64,000 bases of DNA, from NCBI RefSeq assembly GCF_900142765.1, contig NZ_FRCB01000002.1:62001-126000 (forward strand), given 5' to 3'. Within the stretch, counting starts at the first letter, position 1, and each line of letters opens with the position of its first letter. The stretch is from Roseovarius litoreus (GTDB lineage Bacteria; Pseudomonadota; Alphaproteobacteria; Rhodobacterales; Rhodobacteraceae). Shown here one piece after another: positions 1-8,561 of the stretch. The translations under genes and the position numbers were made by a program. Under the pieces are notes generated by a model, which was given only the letters and a program-made list of their open reading frames with translations, was not told where the DNA came from and did no database searches.

Positions 1-1
1 G

Positions 2-448
2 GCGGAAGAGGCGATGAAAGAGACCAACGCCGATACCGCCGCCGATGAAAAGATCGAGCAAGTGGCGTCAGCGTCCACCGAAACGCCGGCTGCCGAAGCA
101 CCTGCGTCGGATCAGGCGGCGCTGGACATGGCGCTGGTTGAGAAGGGGGAAAACGTCTTCAAGAAATGTGCGGCCTGCCATCAGGTCGGAGACGGTGCCA
201 CGAACCGTGTGGGGCCGCATCTGAACGGTATCGTGGGTCAGCAGATGGGTGCGGTGGACGGGTTCCGCTACTCCAAGACATTGGAGGGCATGGGCGCCGA
301 CGGCATGGTCTGGAACGCCGAGACACTGGCGGAATTCCTCGCCGATCCAAGGGGCTATGTGAAGGGAACAAAGATGTCCTTCAACGGCCTGAGGAGCGAC
401 GACGACATCGCTGCGGTGGTTGAATACCTCAAGTCCTACTCGCAATGA
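2..448 (+). CDS. soxD: SoxD, C-terminal cytochrome c domain (5' end outside window)
   Basis: The frame is open to the left window edge, so this is the 3' part of a larger gene. An Ala/Glu/Thr-rich linker is followed by a class I cytochrome c domain with a CAACH heme site and a distal Met ligand in GTKMSF. SoxD is the cytochrome subunit of the periplasmic SoxCD sulfur dehydrogenase, which oxidises SoxY-bound sulfane during thiosulfate oxidation. The assignment rests on the linker-plus-domain layout and on the soxE and soxF genes that follow, which matches the soxC-D-E-F order of Paracoccus. A membrane-anchored cytochrome c of another system would look similar over this part alone, so the call depends mainly on context. 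Confidence 0.75.
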   Translation, partial: AEEAMKETNADTAADEKIEQVASASTETPAAEAPASDQAALDMALVEKGENVFKKCAACHQVGDGATNRVGPHLNGIVGQQMGAVDGFRYSKTLEGMGADGMVWNAETLAEFLADPRGYVKGTKMSFNGLRSDDDIAAVVEYLKSYSQ

Positions 449-669
449 GATAAAATCGACAGGGCCGGCGTTTCGCCGGCCCTGTTTGCTTTGCCTTGGA
501 GGGGCAAGCTGTTTTACAGTGCAGGTGATCCTTTGGGAGGAGGACTCAGTATGACAACGCACCCCGCATCCATGATGTGGCGGCGCCGGTTTCGTGGGAA
601 TCGGACAGCCGTTTCACGCCGCTTGTGCTGCCTACCGCGCAAACATGTGGCGACAGGGAGCACTCTGGC

Positions 670-1374
670 ATGACCACGAGACTCGTGGTGGGGCTGGGAG
701 CCGCCATGCTCGCCGCCGGTGCGGCACAAGCCGATGAGATCGGCGATGCAGAGCGCGGCAAGGAATTGTTCAGCATGTGTTCGGGCTGTCACGAGGTGGG
801 CCGGGGCGCTGAAAATGGTATCGGGCCGCATCTCAACCGTATTTTCGGGCGCAAAGCTGGCGGTGTCGAGGGCGCGTATCGCTACTCTGATGGCTTGCAA
901 CGGGCCGGGGCGGATGGGCTGGAGTGGCATCTGGAAACGCTTGACGCCTATCTTGAAAACCCCAAGGCGCTGGTCAGCGGCACGAGGATGAGTTTTCGCG
1001 GCATGAAAAAGCCTCAGGACCGGGCGGATGTGCTGGCCTATCTGCGGCTTTATTCCGACAACCCGCAGAACATCCCCGAGGCGGATCCGACTGCTCTGGC
1101 CCCCGAGGTGGCGTTGCCCCCCGAGGTGTTGGCGCTGGCGGGTGATCCGGAATACGGCGAATACCTGTCGAGCGAATGCAAGACCTGCCATCAGTCCGAT
1201 GGTAATGATGACGGCATCCCCTCGATCACCAACTGGCCTGAAGAGGATTTCGTGGTCGCCATGCATGCCTACAAGCGCAAGCTGAGGCCGCATCCGGTGA
1301 TGCAGATGATGGCGGGGCGCCTGAGCGATGAGGAGATCGCGGCGCTTGCGGCTTATTTCGCGGATATACAGTAG
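670..1374 (+). CDS. soxE: SoxE, diheme c-type cytochrome (flavocytochrome c cytochrome subunit)
   Basis: Protein of 234 aa with a signal peptide (cleavage near AQADE, residue 20). It has two heme sites: C37-x-x-C40-H41, with a Met ligand in GTRMSF, and C170-x-x-C173-H174. The first domain closely resembles the SoxD domain just upstream (shared GPHLN, GADG and MSF blocks); the second resembles FccA-type sulfide dehydrogenase cytochromes. The start at 670 is preferred over an in-frame ATG at 577 because it has an AGGGAG ribosome site and begins the signal peptide. It probably takes electrons from the SoxF flavoprotein encoded 37 bp downstream, in the periplasm. Confidence 0.85.
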   Translation: MTTRLVVGLGAAMLAAGAAQADEIGDAERGKELFSMCSGCHEVGRGAENGIGPHLNRIFGRKAGGVEGAYRYSDGLQRAGADGLEWHLETLDAYLENPKALVSGTRMSFRGMKKPQDRADVLAYLRLYSDNPQNIPEADPTALAPEVALPPEVLALAGDPEYGEYLSSECKTCHQSDGNDDGIPSITNWPEEDFVVAMHAYKRKLRPHPVMQMMAGRLSDEEIAALAAYFADIQ

Positions 1375-1411
1375 ACCGGGACAGCCGGTCGTTACCAGGG
1401 AGGAGACCAAG

Positions 1412-2674
1412 ATGACACTTAACAGACGGGCCTTTATCGGCACCGGGGCCGCGGCGGCGGCACTGCTCTCGGCGCCCATGCTGGGCGCGCAGGGCAAGCC
1501 GCGCGTGGTTGTGGTGGGCGGTGGCGCCGGTGGCGCCACGGCGGCGCGCTATATCGCCAAGGATAGCGATGGCGCGATCGACGTCACGCTGGTCGAGCCG
1601 ACGCGCGCCTATTACACCTGCTTTTTCTCGAACCTCTATATCGGCGGTTTCCGGGATCTGAGCTCGATCGGCCACAGCTATGGCACGCTGGCCACCGATT
1701 ACGGGATCAACGTGGTGCATGACTGGGCCGTGGGGATCGACCGCGATGCCAAGACCGTGTCGCTGGCGGGGGGCGCGGTGCTGCCCTATGACCGGCTGAT
1801 CCTGAGCCCGGGCATCGATTTCGTAGATGATGCCGTGCCGGGCTGGAGCGTGGCGCAGCAGAACAAGATGCCCCATGCCTACAAGGCCGGCAGCCAGACC
1901 GAACTTCTCAAAGCGCAGATCGAGGCGATGCCGGAAGGCGGGCTTTTTGCCATGGTGGCCCCGCCCAACCCGTTCCGCTGCCCGCCGGGACCGTATGAAC
2001 GGGTCAGCATGGTGGCGCATCTGCTCAAGCAGATCAATCCGACCGCCAAGATCCTTGTCGTCGACCCCAAAGAGAAATTCTCGAAGATGGCGCTGTTCCA
2101 AGAGGGCTGGCAGAAGCATTACGGCGGCATGATCGACTGGATCGGGCCGGATTTCGGTGGCGCAAACGTCAGCGTGAACCCCGACCAGATGACCGTCGAT
2201 ATCGATGGTGCGGTGGAAAAGGTGGATGTCTGCAATGTGATCCCGGCCCAGAAAGCCGGTCGCATCTGTGACATGGCCCAGATCACCGAAGGCAATTGGG
2301 CGCCCATCGTGCCGGCCACGATGCAAAGCCGCATGGACGAGAATATCCACGTTCTGGGAGATGCCACCAATCAGGGCGACATGCCGAAATCCGGCTACTC
2401 GGCCAATAGCCAGGCCAAGGTTGCGGCGATGGCGGTGCGCGGGGCGTTGACCGGCTCGAAAGTCTTCCCGGCCAAGTTCTCAAACACCTGCTGGAGCCTG
2501 ATCGACACGGATGACGGCGTGAAAGTCGGCGCCTCTTACGAGGCGACGGATGAGAAGATCGCCAAGGTCGATGGTTTCATCAGCGACACGGGCGAGGATG
2601 CGGCCCTGCGCAAGGCGACCTATGAGGAAAGCATCGGGTGGTATGCCGGGATTACCGAAGACATGTTCGGCTGA
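1412..2674 (+). CDS. soxF: SoxF, FAD-dependent sulfide dehydrogenase (flavocytochrome c flavoprotein subunit)
   Basis: Protein of 420 aa. A twin-arginine signal (NRRAFIG, residues 4-10) precedes a GGGAGG FAD-binding motif near residue 36. Cys70 in YYTC matches the cysteine that binds FAD covalently in FccB. Cys190 (CPPGPYER) and Cys360 (NTCWS) match the redox-active disulfide pair. The enzyme oxidises sulfide or a related sulfur compound in the periplasm and passes electrons to SoxE. The start at 1412 has a strong GGAGGAG site and gives the Tat signal directly. It appears to be the last sox gene on this side, since the next stretch is a recombination scar. Confidence 0.87.
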   Translation: MTLNRRAFIGTGAAAAALLSAPMLGAQGKPRVVVVGGGAGGATAARYIAKDSDGAIDVTLVEPTRAYYTCFFSNLYIGGFRDLSSIGHSYGTLATDYGINVVHDWAVGIDRDAKTVSLAGGAVLPYDRLILSPGIDFVDDAVPGWSVAQQNKMPHAYKAGSQTELLKAQIEAMPEGGLFAMVAPPNPFRCPPGPYERVSMVAHLLKQINPTAKILVVDPKEKFSKMALFQEGWQKHYGGMIDWIGPDFGGANVSVNPDQMTVDIDGAVEKVDVCNVIPAQKAGRICDMAQITEGNWAPIVPATMQSRMDENIHVLGDATNQGDMPKSGYSANSQAKVAAMAVRGALTGSKVFPAKFSNTCWSLIDTDDGVKVGASYEATDEKIAKVDGFISDTGEDAALRKATYEESIGWYAGITEDMFG

Positions 2675-2701
2675 GCCCAAGGGGCGCTTGACCTGAAGAC
2701 T

Positions 2702-2745
2702 GCCGCTTGCCGGTTTGCGCATCGCTGCGCGTTTCGGCAAGCGGC
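2702..2745 (+). terminator. Hairpin after soxF
   Basis: A perfect 11-bp inverted repeat (GCCGCTTGCCG with CGGCAAGCGGC) begins 27 bp after the soxF stop and encloses a smaller GCGC-GCGC hairpin. No T-run follows, so it may act as an RNA-stabilising 3' end or a Rho-linked terminator rather than a classic intrinsic terminator. Confidence 0.45.
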
Positions 2746-2760
2746 CCACGCTTGGGGGCC

Positions 2761-2782
2761 GGATGCCTCAGGCGGGAGTATT
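2761..2782 (+). repeat. Truncated copy of the GGAGTATT-type intergenic repeat
   Basis: GGATGCCTCAGGCGGGAGTA followed by TT matches the left half of the repeat copy at 46591 with three changes, and shares GGAGTATT with the copy at 9440. Similarity stops abruptly after this point. From here to 3044 I see no gene: a short frame on the plus strand ending at 3048 has no recognisable homology, and the sequence is more AT-rich than the sox genes. Confidence 0.5.
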
Positions 2783-3044
2783 ATCAAACGTAAAAATACA
2801 ATTTTTGTATGCACCTACGTAAAGTCGCTGCCGGGCAATCCCCATTCTTATCCATATGCCGTCTCCAACTGACCTGGCACTGAACGTTTATCCAGCCGGA
2901 ACCGGTGCCCGTTGTTGTGTTGGTCCGTCTGAAGGCAGAGTTTTTCGGCCTCGATCAGGGTGACAGGCGGGTGGTGTCCTCCGATTTTGTCAGCGTGATC
3001 GGGGCTCTGTTGACGGGTGCGAAAGCGGCCCAGATGAAGGAAAT

Positions 3045-3446
3045 CTAGATGGCGTCAGCGATGGCCAAAGCGCCTTCAAATTCCGCCCGCAGATATGTGA
3101 CAGTGCTGTCCACCTTTGTCTGTCCGAGCAGCAACTCTACAGCGCGCAGCTTGCCAGGCTTCATGTAAATCTGCGTGACCTTTGTGCGCTGCATCGAATG
3201 CGCGCTTCTTGATCTGACCAAAGGCATGAGATCAATGACCTTCATCTTCACCAGATCATGACCGCGCAGCATGCTGTGGATGGCCAGATTAAACTGTTCC
3301 AGGTTGCGATGGCTCTCGGCCAGTTTAAGCCGAACCCTGATCTCCCAAACGTGCTTGATCTTGAGGATCGACGACCCGGTTTGGTTCCAGACCAGGTTTA
3401 GCGAGCGAATGGCCGGTATAATCTCAACGAAAGCTGAAATCGCCAA
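3045..3446 (-). pseudogene. Internally deleted tyrosine recombinase/integrase
   Basis: The 133-aa frame reads like the middle and end of a site-specific integrase with its centre missing. An N-terminal part (FNLAIHSMLRGHDLVKMKV) matches the usual block containing the first catalytic Arg. It jumps directly to HSMQRTKVTQIY (the HxxR box) and then LLLGQTKVDSTVTYL, which carries the nucleophilic Tyr. The usual GHTK histidine is Gln here, and the roughly 80 residues between the first two blocks, including the beta-hairpin Lys, are absent. The element is almost certainly inactive. It lies at the edge of the sox cluster and suggests past insertion and excision here. Confidence 0.7.
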
Positions 3447-3554
3447 GCTTACGAACTTGTAAGACTGGCGACCGGCGCTGGTAAGACTGGCTTTCTATCT
3501 CTGTTTCATCGGACGGCACGACAGCCCTCCCCAACATGAAAAAGGAGATACCAC

Positions 3555-3899
3555 ATGAACACGAAACTCATTGCAGGCGGCGCGCTGACAGGTCTGGTTT
3601 TGGCTGGTGGCTTTGCCGGAATGCTCTCGGCACAATCGGCAGCGGACGCGACGGGACTGACCAAAGAGCAGATCATTGAGATTGCTCTTGCGGAAGTGCC
3701 CGGTGAGGTGACCGAGGTCGAACTGGAACGCTATCTTGGTCAGCAAATCTATGAGATTGAAATTCTTGGCGAAGATGGCGTCGAGATGGAAATCGAAATC
3801 GCGGCCGAAACGGGCGAAGTCTTGAAGGTTGAAGCTGAAGATGACGACGACCAAGAGGACTACGGCAAAGACGATGACGATCATGATGATGACAGCTGA
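3555..3899 (+). CDS. Periplasmic PepSY-domain protein with an acidic tail
   Basis: Protein of 114 aa. An N-terminal signal segment (to about residue 27, LSAQSA) is followed by a short PepSY-like domain (KEQIIEIALAEVPGEVTEVE, then a beta-rich part) and a tail made almost entirely of Asp, Glu and His (DDDDHDDDS). Such small PepSY proteins often sit beside two-component systems that sense metals or envelope stress, and a response regulator and kinase follow directly. The acidic/His tail could bind divalent cations, but that is inference. Its ribosome site (AAAGGAG) is strong. Confidence 0.75.
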   Translation: MNTKLIAGGALTGLVLAGGFAGMLSAQSAADATGLTKEQIIEIALAEVPGEVTEVELERYLGQQIYEIEILGEDGVEMEIEIAAETGEVLKVEAEDDDDQEDYGKDDDDHDDDS

Positions 3900-3984
3900 C
3901 TGAAAATCGTTTCGTCACGCATATAAGCGCGATAGGCTGCCCGCCGGGGTGGCCTATCGTTTTCCATTCTGCTCTGGGGACACA

Positions 3985-4668
3985 ATGCGCATTTTGCTTT
4001 TGGAAGATGACAAACAACTTGGACCATGGATCGCGGGAGGGCTGCGCGAGGAAGGTCATGTTGTTGATCATTTCGTCGACGGTAAGGATGCACTGGTCGC
4101 GGCGGTGGGACAGGAATTTGACCTGCTGATCCTGGATCGTATGGTTCCGGGTTTGGATGGTTTGGCTGTTCTCAAATCCCTGCGCGCCTCTAACAACAGC
4201 ACCCCCGCATTGTTCTTGACGGCGCTGGGAGAGGTGGATGCGCGCGTTGAGGGATTTGAGGCAGGGGGCGATGATTACCTTACCAAGCCCTTCGCGTTTG
4301 CCGAGTTATCTGCACGCGTTGGCGCATTGGGGCGTAGGCGAGAAGTTGGGTATGGGCCGCGACCTGCGGAAACAACCCTCCGCTACGCCGACCTCACCCT
4401 CGACCTGTTGTCGCGCAAATGCGAGCGAAAAGGTCAACCGATCGAGTTGATGGCCAAGGAAATCAAACTGCTGGAATATCTGATGCGCCGACCAGGTCGG
4501 TTGGTGACCCGCACGATGCTTCTTGAACAAGTCTGGGACATGAGTTTCGACCCCACGACCAGTGTCGTCGAAACCCATATCAGCCGCCTGCGCGCCAAAA
4601 TCGACAAGCCCTTTGAAAAGGCCTTGCTGCGCACGCGACGCGGCGAGGGTTATGTCTTTGGTGCGTAA
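3985..4668 (+). CDS. OmpR-family response regulator
   Basis: Protein of 227 aa. The receiver domain starts MRILLLEDD, with the phospho-acceptor at Asp51 (LLILDRM), the conserved Thr in FLTA and the Lys in YLTKPF. The C-terminal winged-helix DNA-binding domain ends with RTRRGEGYVF. The start at 3985 is chosen over an upstream in-frame codon because the receiver domain begins immediately. Its 3' end overlaps the downstream kinase gene by 17 bp, so the pair is probably translationally coupled. The likely signal is periplasmic, and the adjacent PepSY gene is a probable target. Confidence 0.9.
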   Translation: MRILLLEDDKQLGPWIAGGLREEGHVVDHFVDGKDALVAAVGQEFDLLILDRMVPGLDGLAVLKSLRASNNSTPALFLTALGEVDARVEGFEAGGDDYLTKPFAFAELSARVGALGRRREVGYGPRPAETTLRYADLTLDLLSRKCERKGQPIELMAKEIKLLEYLMRRPGRLVTRTMLLEQVWDMSFDPTTSVVETHISRLRAKIDKPFEKALLRTRRGEGYVFGA

Positions 4669-5935
4669 GTGGCTCCTGCAATTCGAGTGGCTGCTTCGTT
4701 CCTCAACCTTGCGCCTTGCGGCACTTTTGTCTGCCATATTTGCGCTTGGCTTTGTGGTGGCGATCTTCGTGGCGTTGACCCTGGGCCAAAGGGCTCTGGA
4801 GCAGCGTGTTGACGCAACCCTGACAGTTCTTGCGCAAGGTTCCGGGGTCGCACAGACGCGCGTCGATGGTGCCGGGATGATCCGTCGTCCTGTGCACGAT
4901 CTGGCGGGGCTGCCAGAGCCTTTCCGCCGCGCGGTTGAACGCGGTGGCGGGACACTGGACCTGGACGATGATCTGATGGGGTCTGATAAATGGCGGGTGA
5001 TGGTTGCATCCGACAATGATGGTCGGCCAACCATGGTTGCGGTCTCGGTTGAGGACAGCGCTGACGCACAGGAGTTGTTGGCAAGCATTCTGTGGACGAC
5101 GGCTGGGATCGTCATTGCCCTTACGCTCGCAATCGGGGTTTGGATGGGATTGTTGGCCCAACGGCGTCTGGCGCGGATCAACAGAACCCTAGGCCAATTG
5201 GCCGCGGGGGATTTGTCGGCGCGAACAGTGCATTCGCAGGCCAAGGATGACCTTGATGATATGTCGCACAACCTCAACCAAACGGCGTCAGAATTGGAAC
5301 GCCTTGTCAGCCAGACCCGTCGCCTGAGCGCAAGCATCGCGCACGATCTACGGACCCCTTTGGCGCGACTTCGCGCACAGTTGGAAATGCTGCCAGAGGG
5401 GGACGGGCGTGCCGCCGCCCTGGAAGAGGCCAGCCGGCTGTCCGATATATTTGACACCATCATGCGGGTTGCGCGGATCGAAGCGGGGCAAGGCCGGGAA
5501 GGCTTTGAACACGTATCGCTGGACGAATTGGCGCAAGACATGGCTGAAACCTTTGGTCCGGTTGTGGAAGACGAAGGGAAGACGTTGAATTTGGAAATTG
5601 CGTCATCTGCCACGGTTCAGGCCGACCGCGCGATGTTGGTGCAGGCCTTGGCCAATCTTATTCAAAACGCGCTGGTCCATGGCGGAGAGCAGATCACCGT
5701 CTTTGTCGATGGGTATAGCCTTGGCGTGGCTGATAATGGTGCGGGTGTTGAGCCCGCTCAATTTTCAAAGATCATTGAACCCATGGTGCGCCTTGACGCG
5801 GCGCGCGGTACACCGGGATCAGGGCTTGGGCTGGCGCTGGTAAAGGCTGTGGCGGACCGACATGGCGCAAAGCTGAATTTGGCAATGCACAATCCACATG
5901 GGTTGAGGGTCACGCTCAACTTTACACAAATGTAA
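4652..5935 (+). CDS. Membrane sensor histidine kinase
   Basis: Protein of 427 aa. There is one membrane segment near residues 20-45, a periplasmic region, a second segment around residues 145-170, a HAMP linker, and a HisKA domain with the phosphorylated His231 (SIAHDLRTPL). The ATPase domain has an N-box (IQNALVHG), a G1 box (DNGAG) and GSGLGLAL. It is the partner of the response regulator whose gene it overlaps. The arrangement PepSY-regulator-kinase resembles QseBC/PmrAB-type systems, but the stimulus cannot be read from sequence. Confidence 0.9.
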   Translation: MSLVRKWLLQFEWLLRSSTLRLAALLSAIFALGFVVAIFVALTLGQRALEQRVDATLTVLAQGSGVAQTRVDGAGMIRRPVHDLAGLPEPFRRAVERGGGTLDLDDDLMGSDKWRVMVASDNDGRPTMVAVSVEDSADAQELLASILWTTAGIVIALTLAIGVWMGLLAQRRLARINRTLGQLAAGDLSARTVHSQAKDDLDDMSHNLNQTASELERLVSQTRRLSASIAHDLRTPLARLRAQLEMLPEGDGRAAALEEASRLSDIFDTIMRVARIEAGQGREGFEHVSLDELAQDMAETFGPVVEDEGKTLNLEIASSATVQADRAMLVQALANLIQNALVHGGEQITVFVDGYSLGVADNGAGVEPAQFSKIIEPMVRLDAARGTPGSGLGLALVKAVADRHGAKLNLAMHNPHGLRVTLNFTQM

Positions 5936-6013
5936 GATGTCCGTCAGGCACGGGCAAGACAGGTCCCCTATCTCTTGGTCATCGAAACACTAGATGACAC
6001 TGGAGACAGCGAA

Positions 6014-6217
6014 ATGACGACCCTGATTGCAAAAACCAAAACTGCTTTGTTAAACGCGACCCTGTTCGCCATCGGCCTTTTCATGGTTGGCTTGGGATTT
6101 GCCTTTGTTGGCACGATCGCGCTGTTTGGCATTGTCGCAGTGGGAGTGGCTATGATTGCTTCGCTTTTCGTGACGTTGGAGCCGCCCAAAGCCACTGACG
6201 CTGAAACCGTCTCCTGA
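6014..6217 (+). CDS. Small two-helix membrane protein
   Basis: Protein of 67 aa with two predicted membrane helices (about residues 12-33 and 36-55) and a short polar tail. The start at 6014 has a GGAGACAG site; an in-frame codon at 5975 would add 13 residues with no support. It lies 78 bp after the kinase gene and before a bidirectional terminator, so it may be the last gene of the PepSY/two-component group. I do not recognise the family. Confidence 0.5.
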   Translation: MTTLIAKTKTALLNATLFAIGLFMVGLGFAFVGTIALFGIVAVGVAMIASLFVTLEPPKATDAETVS

Positions 6218-6351
6218 GTGACGTTCTTCGGCGGGGTGCGTGATTGGCACTAATCGCACACCCTGCAGATCACATATCCCAATGACTTCGTCACACCTGG
6301 CATCCATTGGCTCTCGAGACATGACAGGTTTCACAAGACACCGAAACGAAA

Positions 6352-6380
6352 CTAAGCCGCCGAGACGTTCGGCGGCTTAG
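6352..6380. terminator. Bidirectional terminator between convergent genes
   Basis: A perfect 12-bp stem (CTAAGCCGCCGA with TCGGCGGCTTAG) and a 5-nt loop, followed by TCATTTT on the plus strand and TTTCGTTT on the minus strand. It separates the small membrane-protein gene from the convergent symporter gene. Confidence 0.75.
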
Positions 6381-6416
6381 TCATTTTCACGCCCGGTATT
6401 AAGGCAAGTGTCGCAC

Positions 6417-7961
6417 CTAGTGGAATTTCTTGATTTCGCCGGACTTGAGGCGCGACAGGTAGCTGTCAAGCTCGCGCTTGACGACAGGCATCAGGACGTA
6501 GAGCGCGACAATGTTGACCACGGCCATGGCAAAGATCGCGGCATCTGAGAAGTCGATGACCGGTCCGAGGCTTGCCGAGGCACCGATCACAACGAAGATG
6601 CAGAAGATGACCTTGAACACGAGCTCCTTGCCCTGTCCCTCGCCAAAGAGGAATGTCCATGCCTTGAGGCCATAGTATGACCAGCTGATCATTGTCGAGA
6701 AGGCAAACAGGATGACCGCGATCGCCAAGATATACTTGAAGAACGGGATGGCCGAAGAGAAGGCTGCCGAAGTGAGGGCTACGCCTTTGTTGCCGTCGAC
6801 TGTCTGAATGGTCGAAGCGCCTTCGTCGAGCAGGTACAGGCCTGTGTTCGGATCACTGATCAGCTGGCCGGTGATGATGATCACAAGTGCTGTCATCGTG
6901 CAGATCACGACCGTATCGATAAAGGGCTCAAGTAAGGAAACGAAACCTTCAGTGATCGGCTCCTTTGTTCTTACGGCAGAGTGCGCGATTGCCGCCGAAC
7001 CAACACCGGCCTCGTTTGAGAATGCGGCCCGCTTGAAGCCTTGGATCAGCGCGCCGACCATTCCGCCTGCGACGCCTGCGCCAGTGAACGCGCCAGTTAT
7101 GATTTCTCCGAAGGCCCAACCAATCATGTCCGCGTTCATGAGAAGAATGACCAAAGCCGTCAGAACATAAAGCACGCCCATGAATGGTACGACTTTCTCG
7201 GTCACGCTTGCGATGGATTTCAGACCACCGACGATGACCGCAAAAACGATGCCGGCAAAGACGATACCTGTGATCCAGCCCGGGTAGTCACCAACAACAT
7301 TTGTGATCTGGGCATGGGCCTGATTGGCCTGGAACATATTGCCACCACCAAGAGCACCAAGAATACAGAACACGGAGAACAAGATCGCCATGAACTTGCC
7401 CGCAGGCACTCCGCGCTCCGCAAAGCCCTTCGTCATGTAATACATCGGGCCACCTGAAACGGTGCCATCCTCATATTCGTTGCGATATTTCACGCCTAGC
7501 GTACATTCGGTAAACTTCGATGCCATGCCCATCAGGCCGGCAAGGATCATCCAGAACGTCGCCCCCGGACCACCGATGCCGACAGCGACCGCCACACCGG
7601 CGATGTTGCCAAGGCCGACGGTGCCCGAGAGTGCGGTTGCCAACGCCTGAAAATGGCTGACCTCGCCAGCGTCGTTGGGGTCGGAGTAATCGCCTTTGAC
7701 CAGCGAGATCGAATGCGGGAAGGCGCGGAACTGGATGAAGCCGAAATAGAGCGTAAAGACCGTCGCCGCGATCACCAACCACATAACGATCCACGGGAAT
7801 GTGGTTCCGGGGAACGGGCTGAAGATGAAGTTGACGAACCAACCGGTCGCGTTGGCAAAGCCTTCATTGATGGTTTGGTCCAGTGATTGAGCCATTGCCG
7901 GAGCGGATGCGACCAGCAAAGTCAGAGCAGCAAGCGCTGCCGGCTTGAATAGGTTTTTCAT
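6417..7961 (-). CDS. AGCS-family sodium/alanine symporter
   Basis: Protein of 514 aa, normal for the family. It starts with a signal-like segment ending APAMAQ, then a loop and about ten or eleven membrane helices. Family hallmarks include GTVGLGNIAGVAVAV and GPGATFWM near residues 105-140 and SNEAGVGSAAIAH in the middle. It imports alanine, glycine or a related small amino acid with sodium. The start at 7961 (MKNLFK) is 16 bp from the upstream uspA gene, and the two probably form one transcript. The divergent Lrp-type regulator is a likely controller. Confidence 0.9.
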   Translation of the reverse strand: MKNLFKPAALAALTLLVASAPAMAQSLDQTINEGFANATGWFVNFIFSPFPGTTFPWIVMWLVIAATVFTLYFGFIQFRAFPHSISLVKGDYSDPNDAGEVSHFQALATALSGTVGLGNIAGVAVAVGIGGPGATFWMILAGLMGMASKFTECTLGVKYRNEYEDGTVSGGPMYYMTKGFAERGVPAGKFMAILFSVFCILGALGGGNMFQANQAHAQITNVVGDYPGWITGIVFAGIVFAVIVGGLKSIASVTEKVVPFMGVLYVLTALVILLMNADMIGWAFGEIITGAFTGAGVAGGMVGALIQGFKRAAFSNEAGVGSAAIAHSAVRTKEPITEGFVSLLEPFIDTVVICTMTALVIIITGQLISDPNTGLYLLDEGASTIQTVDGNKGVALTSAAFSSAIPFFKYILAIAVILFAFSTMISWSYYGLKAWTFLFGEGQGKELVFKVIFCIFVVIGASASLGPVIDFSDAAIFAMAVVNIVALYVLMPVVKRELDSYLSRLKSGEIKKFH

Positions 7962-7977
7962 GATATGTCCTGTCCGC

Positions 7978-8412
7978 TTACGGCACGATGGTGACAGGCA
8001 CAGGTGCGGCCTGTGCCAGACTGATGGCAACTGAGCCGAACACACGAGATGTCAGACCGGGTTCCCCGTTACGACCGATGACAATTTGATCGGCGCCGCT
8101 GTCCTTGGCGATGTGGATGAGCGTTGCGGCGATGCCGCCGTATTTCAGCGCGGTTTCAATTTCCAAGCCACTTTCTTTGAGGCCCTCGACAGCAGGGGCG
8201 AGTATCGCGGCTTCGGCGCGCTCCAGTTCCTCGCGACGGCGTTTGTGCCGTTCTTCCAGCTCGGTTGGCGTCAGAAATGAATACGGAGACCATTCCAGCA
8301 CGTGGGCAACGACAATGCTGCCGCCCTGTGCCCTGGTCAGGTCCGCAGCGAATGACAACGCGGCCTTGGCGCTGTCGCTGCCGTCGTATCCGACGACGAT
8401 TTTATGGGACAT
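7978..8412 (-). CDS. Universal stress protein (UspA family)
   Basis: Protein of 144 aa with one Usp domain: an N-terminal strand (KIVVGYDGSDSAKAAL) and the ATP-binding signature near the C-terminus (IVIGRNGEPGLTSRVFGSVA). It is cytoplasmic and probably a nucleotide-binding stress protein. The start at 8412 is preceded by GGGAGGGA. It is the first gene of a pair with the AGCS symporter, and adjacency of a Usp to a transporter often means it modulates the transporter. Confidence 0.87.
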   Translation of the reverse strand: MSHKIVVGYDGSDSAKAALSFAADLTRAQGGSIVVAHVLEWSPYSFLTPTELEERHKRRREELERAEAAILAPAVEGLKESGLEIETALKYGGIAATLIHIAKDSGADQIVIGRNGEPGLTSRVFGSVAISLAQAAPVPVTIVP

Positions 8413-8508
8413 CTGTTCCCTCCCTTTTGGTTGTTTTGTCTGTTTTAAGGACATCTTCAGGGTAGCCGGGTGGGGGCGATAAAGGTTCCTTTATTTCTTG
8501 CGAGTTCG

Positions 8509-8560
8509 GAAATTTTCTGGAAATATTGTTAATGATAATGAGTGTAGAGAGAAATTTTCT
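8509..8560. promoter_or_regulatory. Repeated AT-rich decamer in the uspA/lrp divergent promoter region
   Basis: The decamer GAAATTTTCT occurs exactly twice, at 8509-8518 and 8551-8560, 42 bp apart (four helical turns). The second copy abuts the proposed lrp-type start codon. The position between a symporter operon and an Lrp-type gene suggests binding sites for that regulator. Confidence 0.45.
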
Positions 8561-8561
8561 C

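Noticed and set aside
2840..3048. Short plus-strand frame ending at 3048
   Set aside because: No start with a ribosome site and no recognised homology; probably a by-product of the scar.
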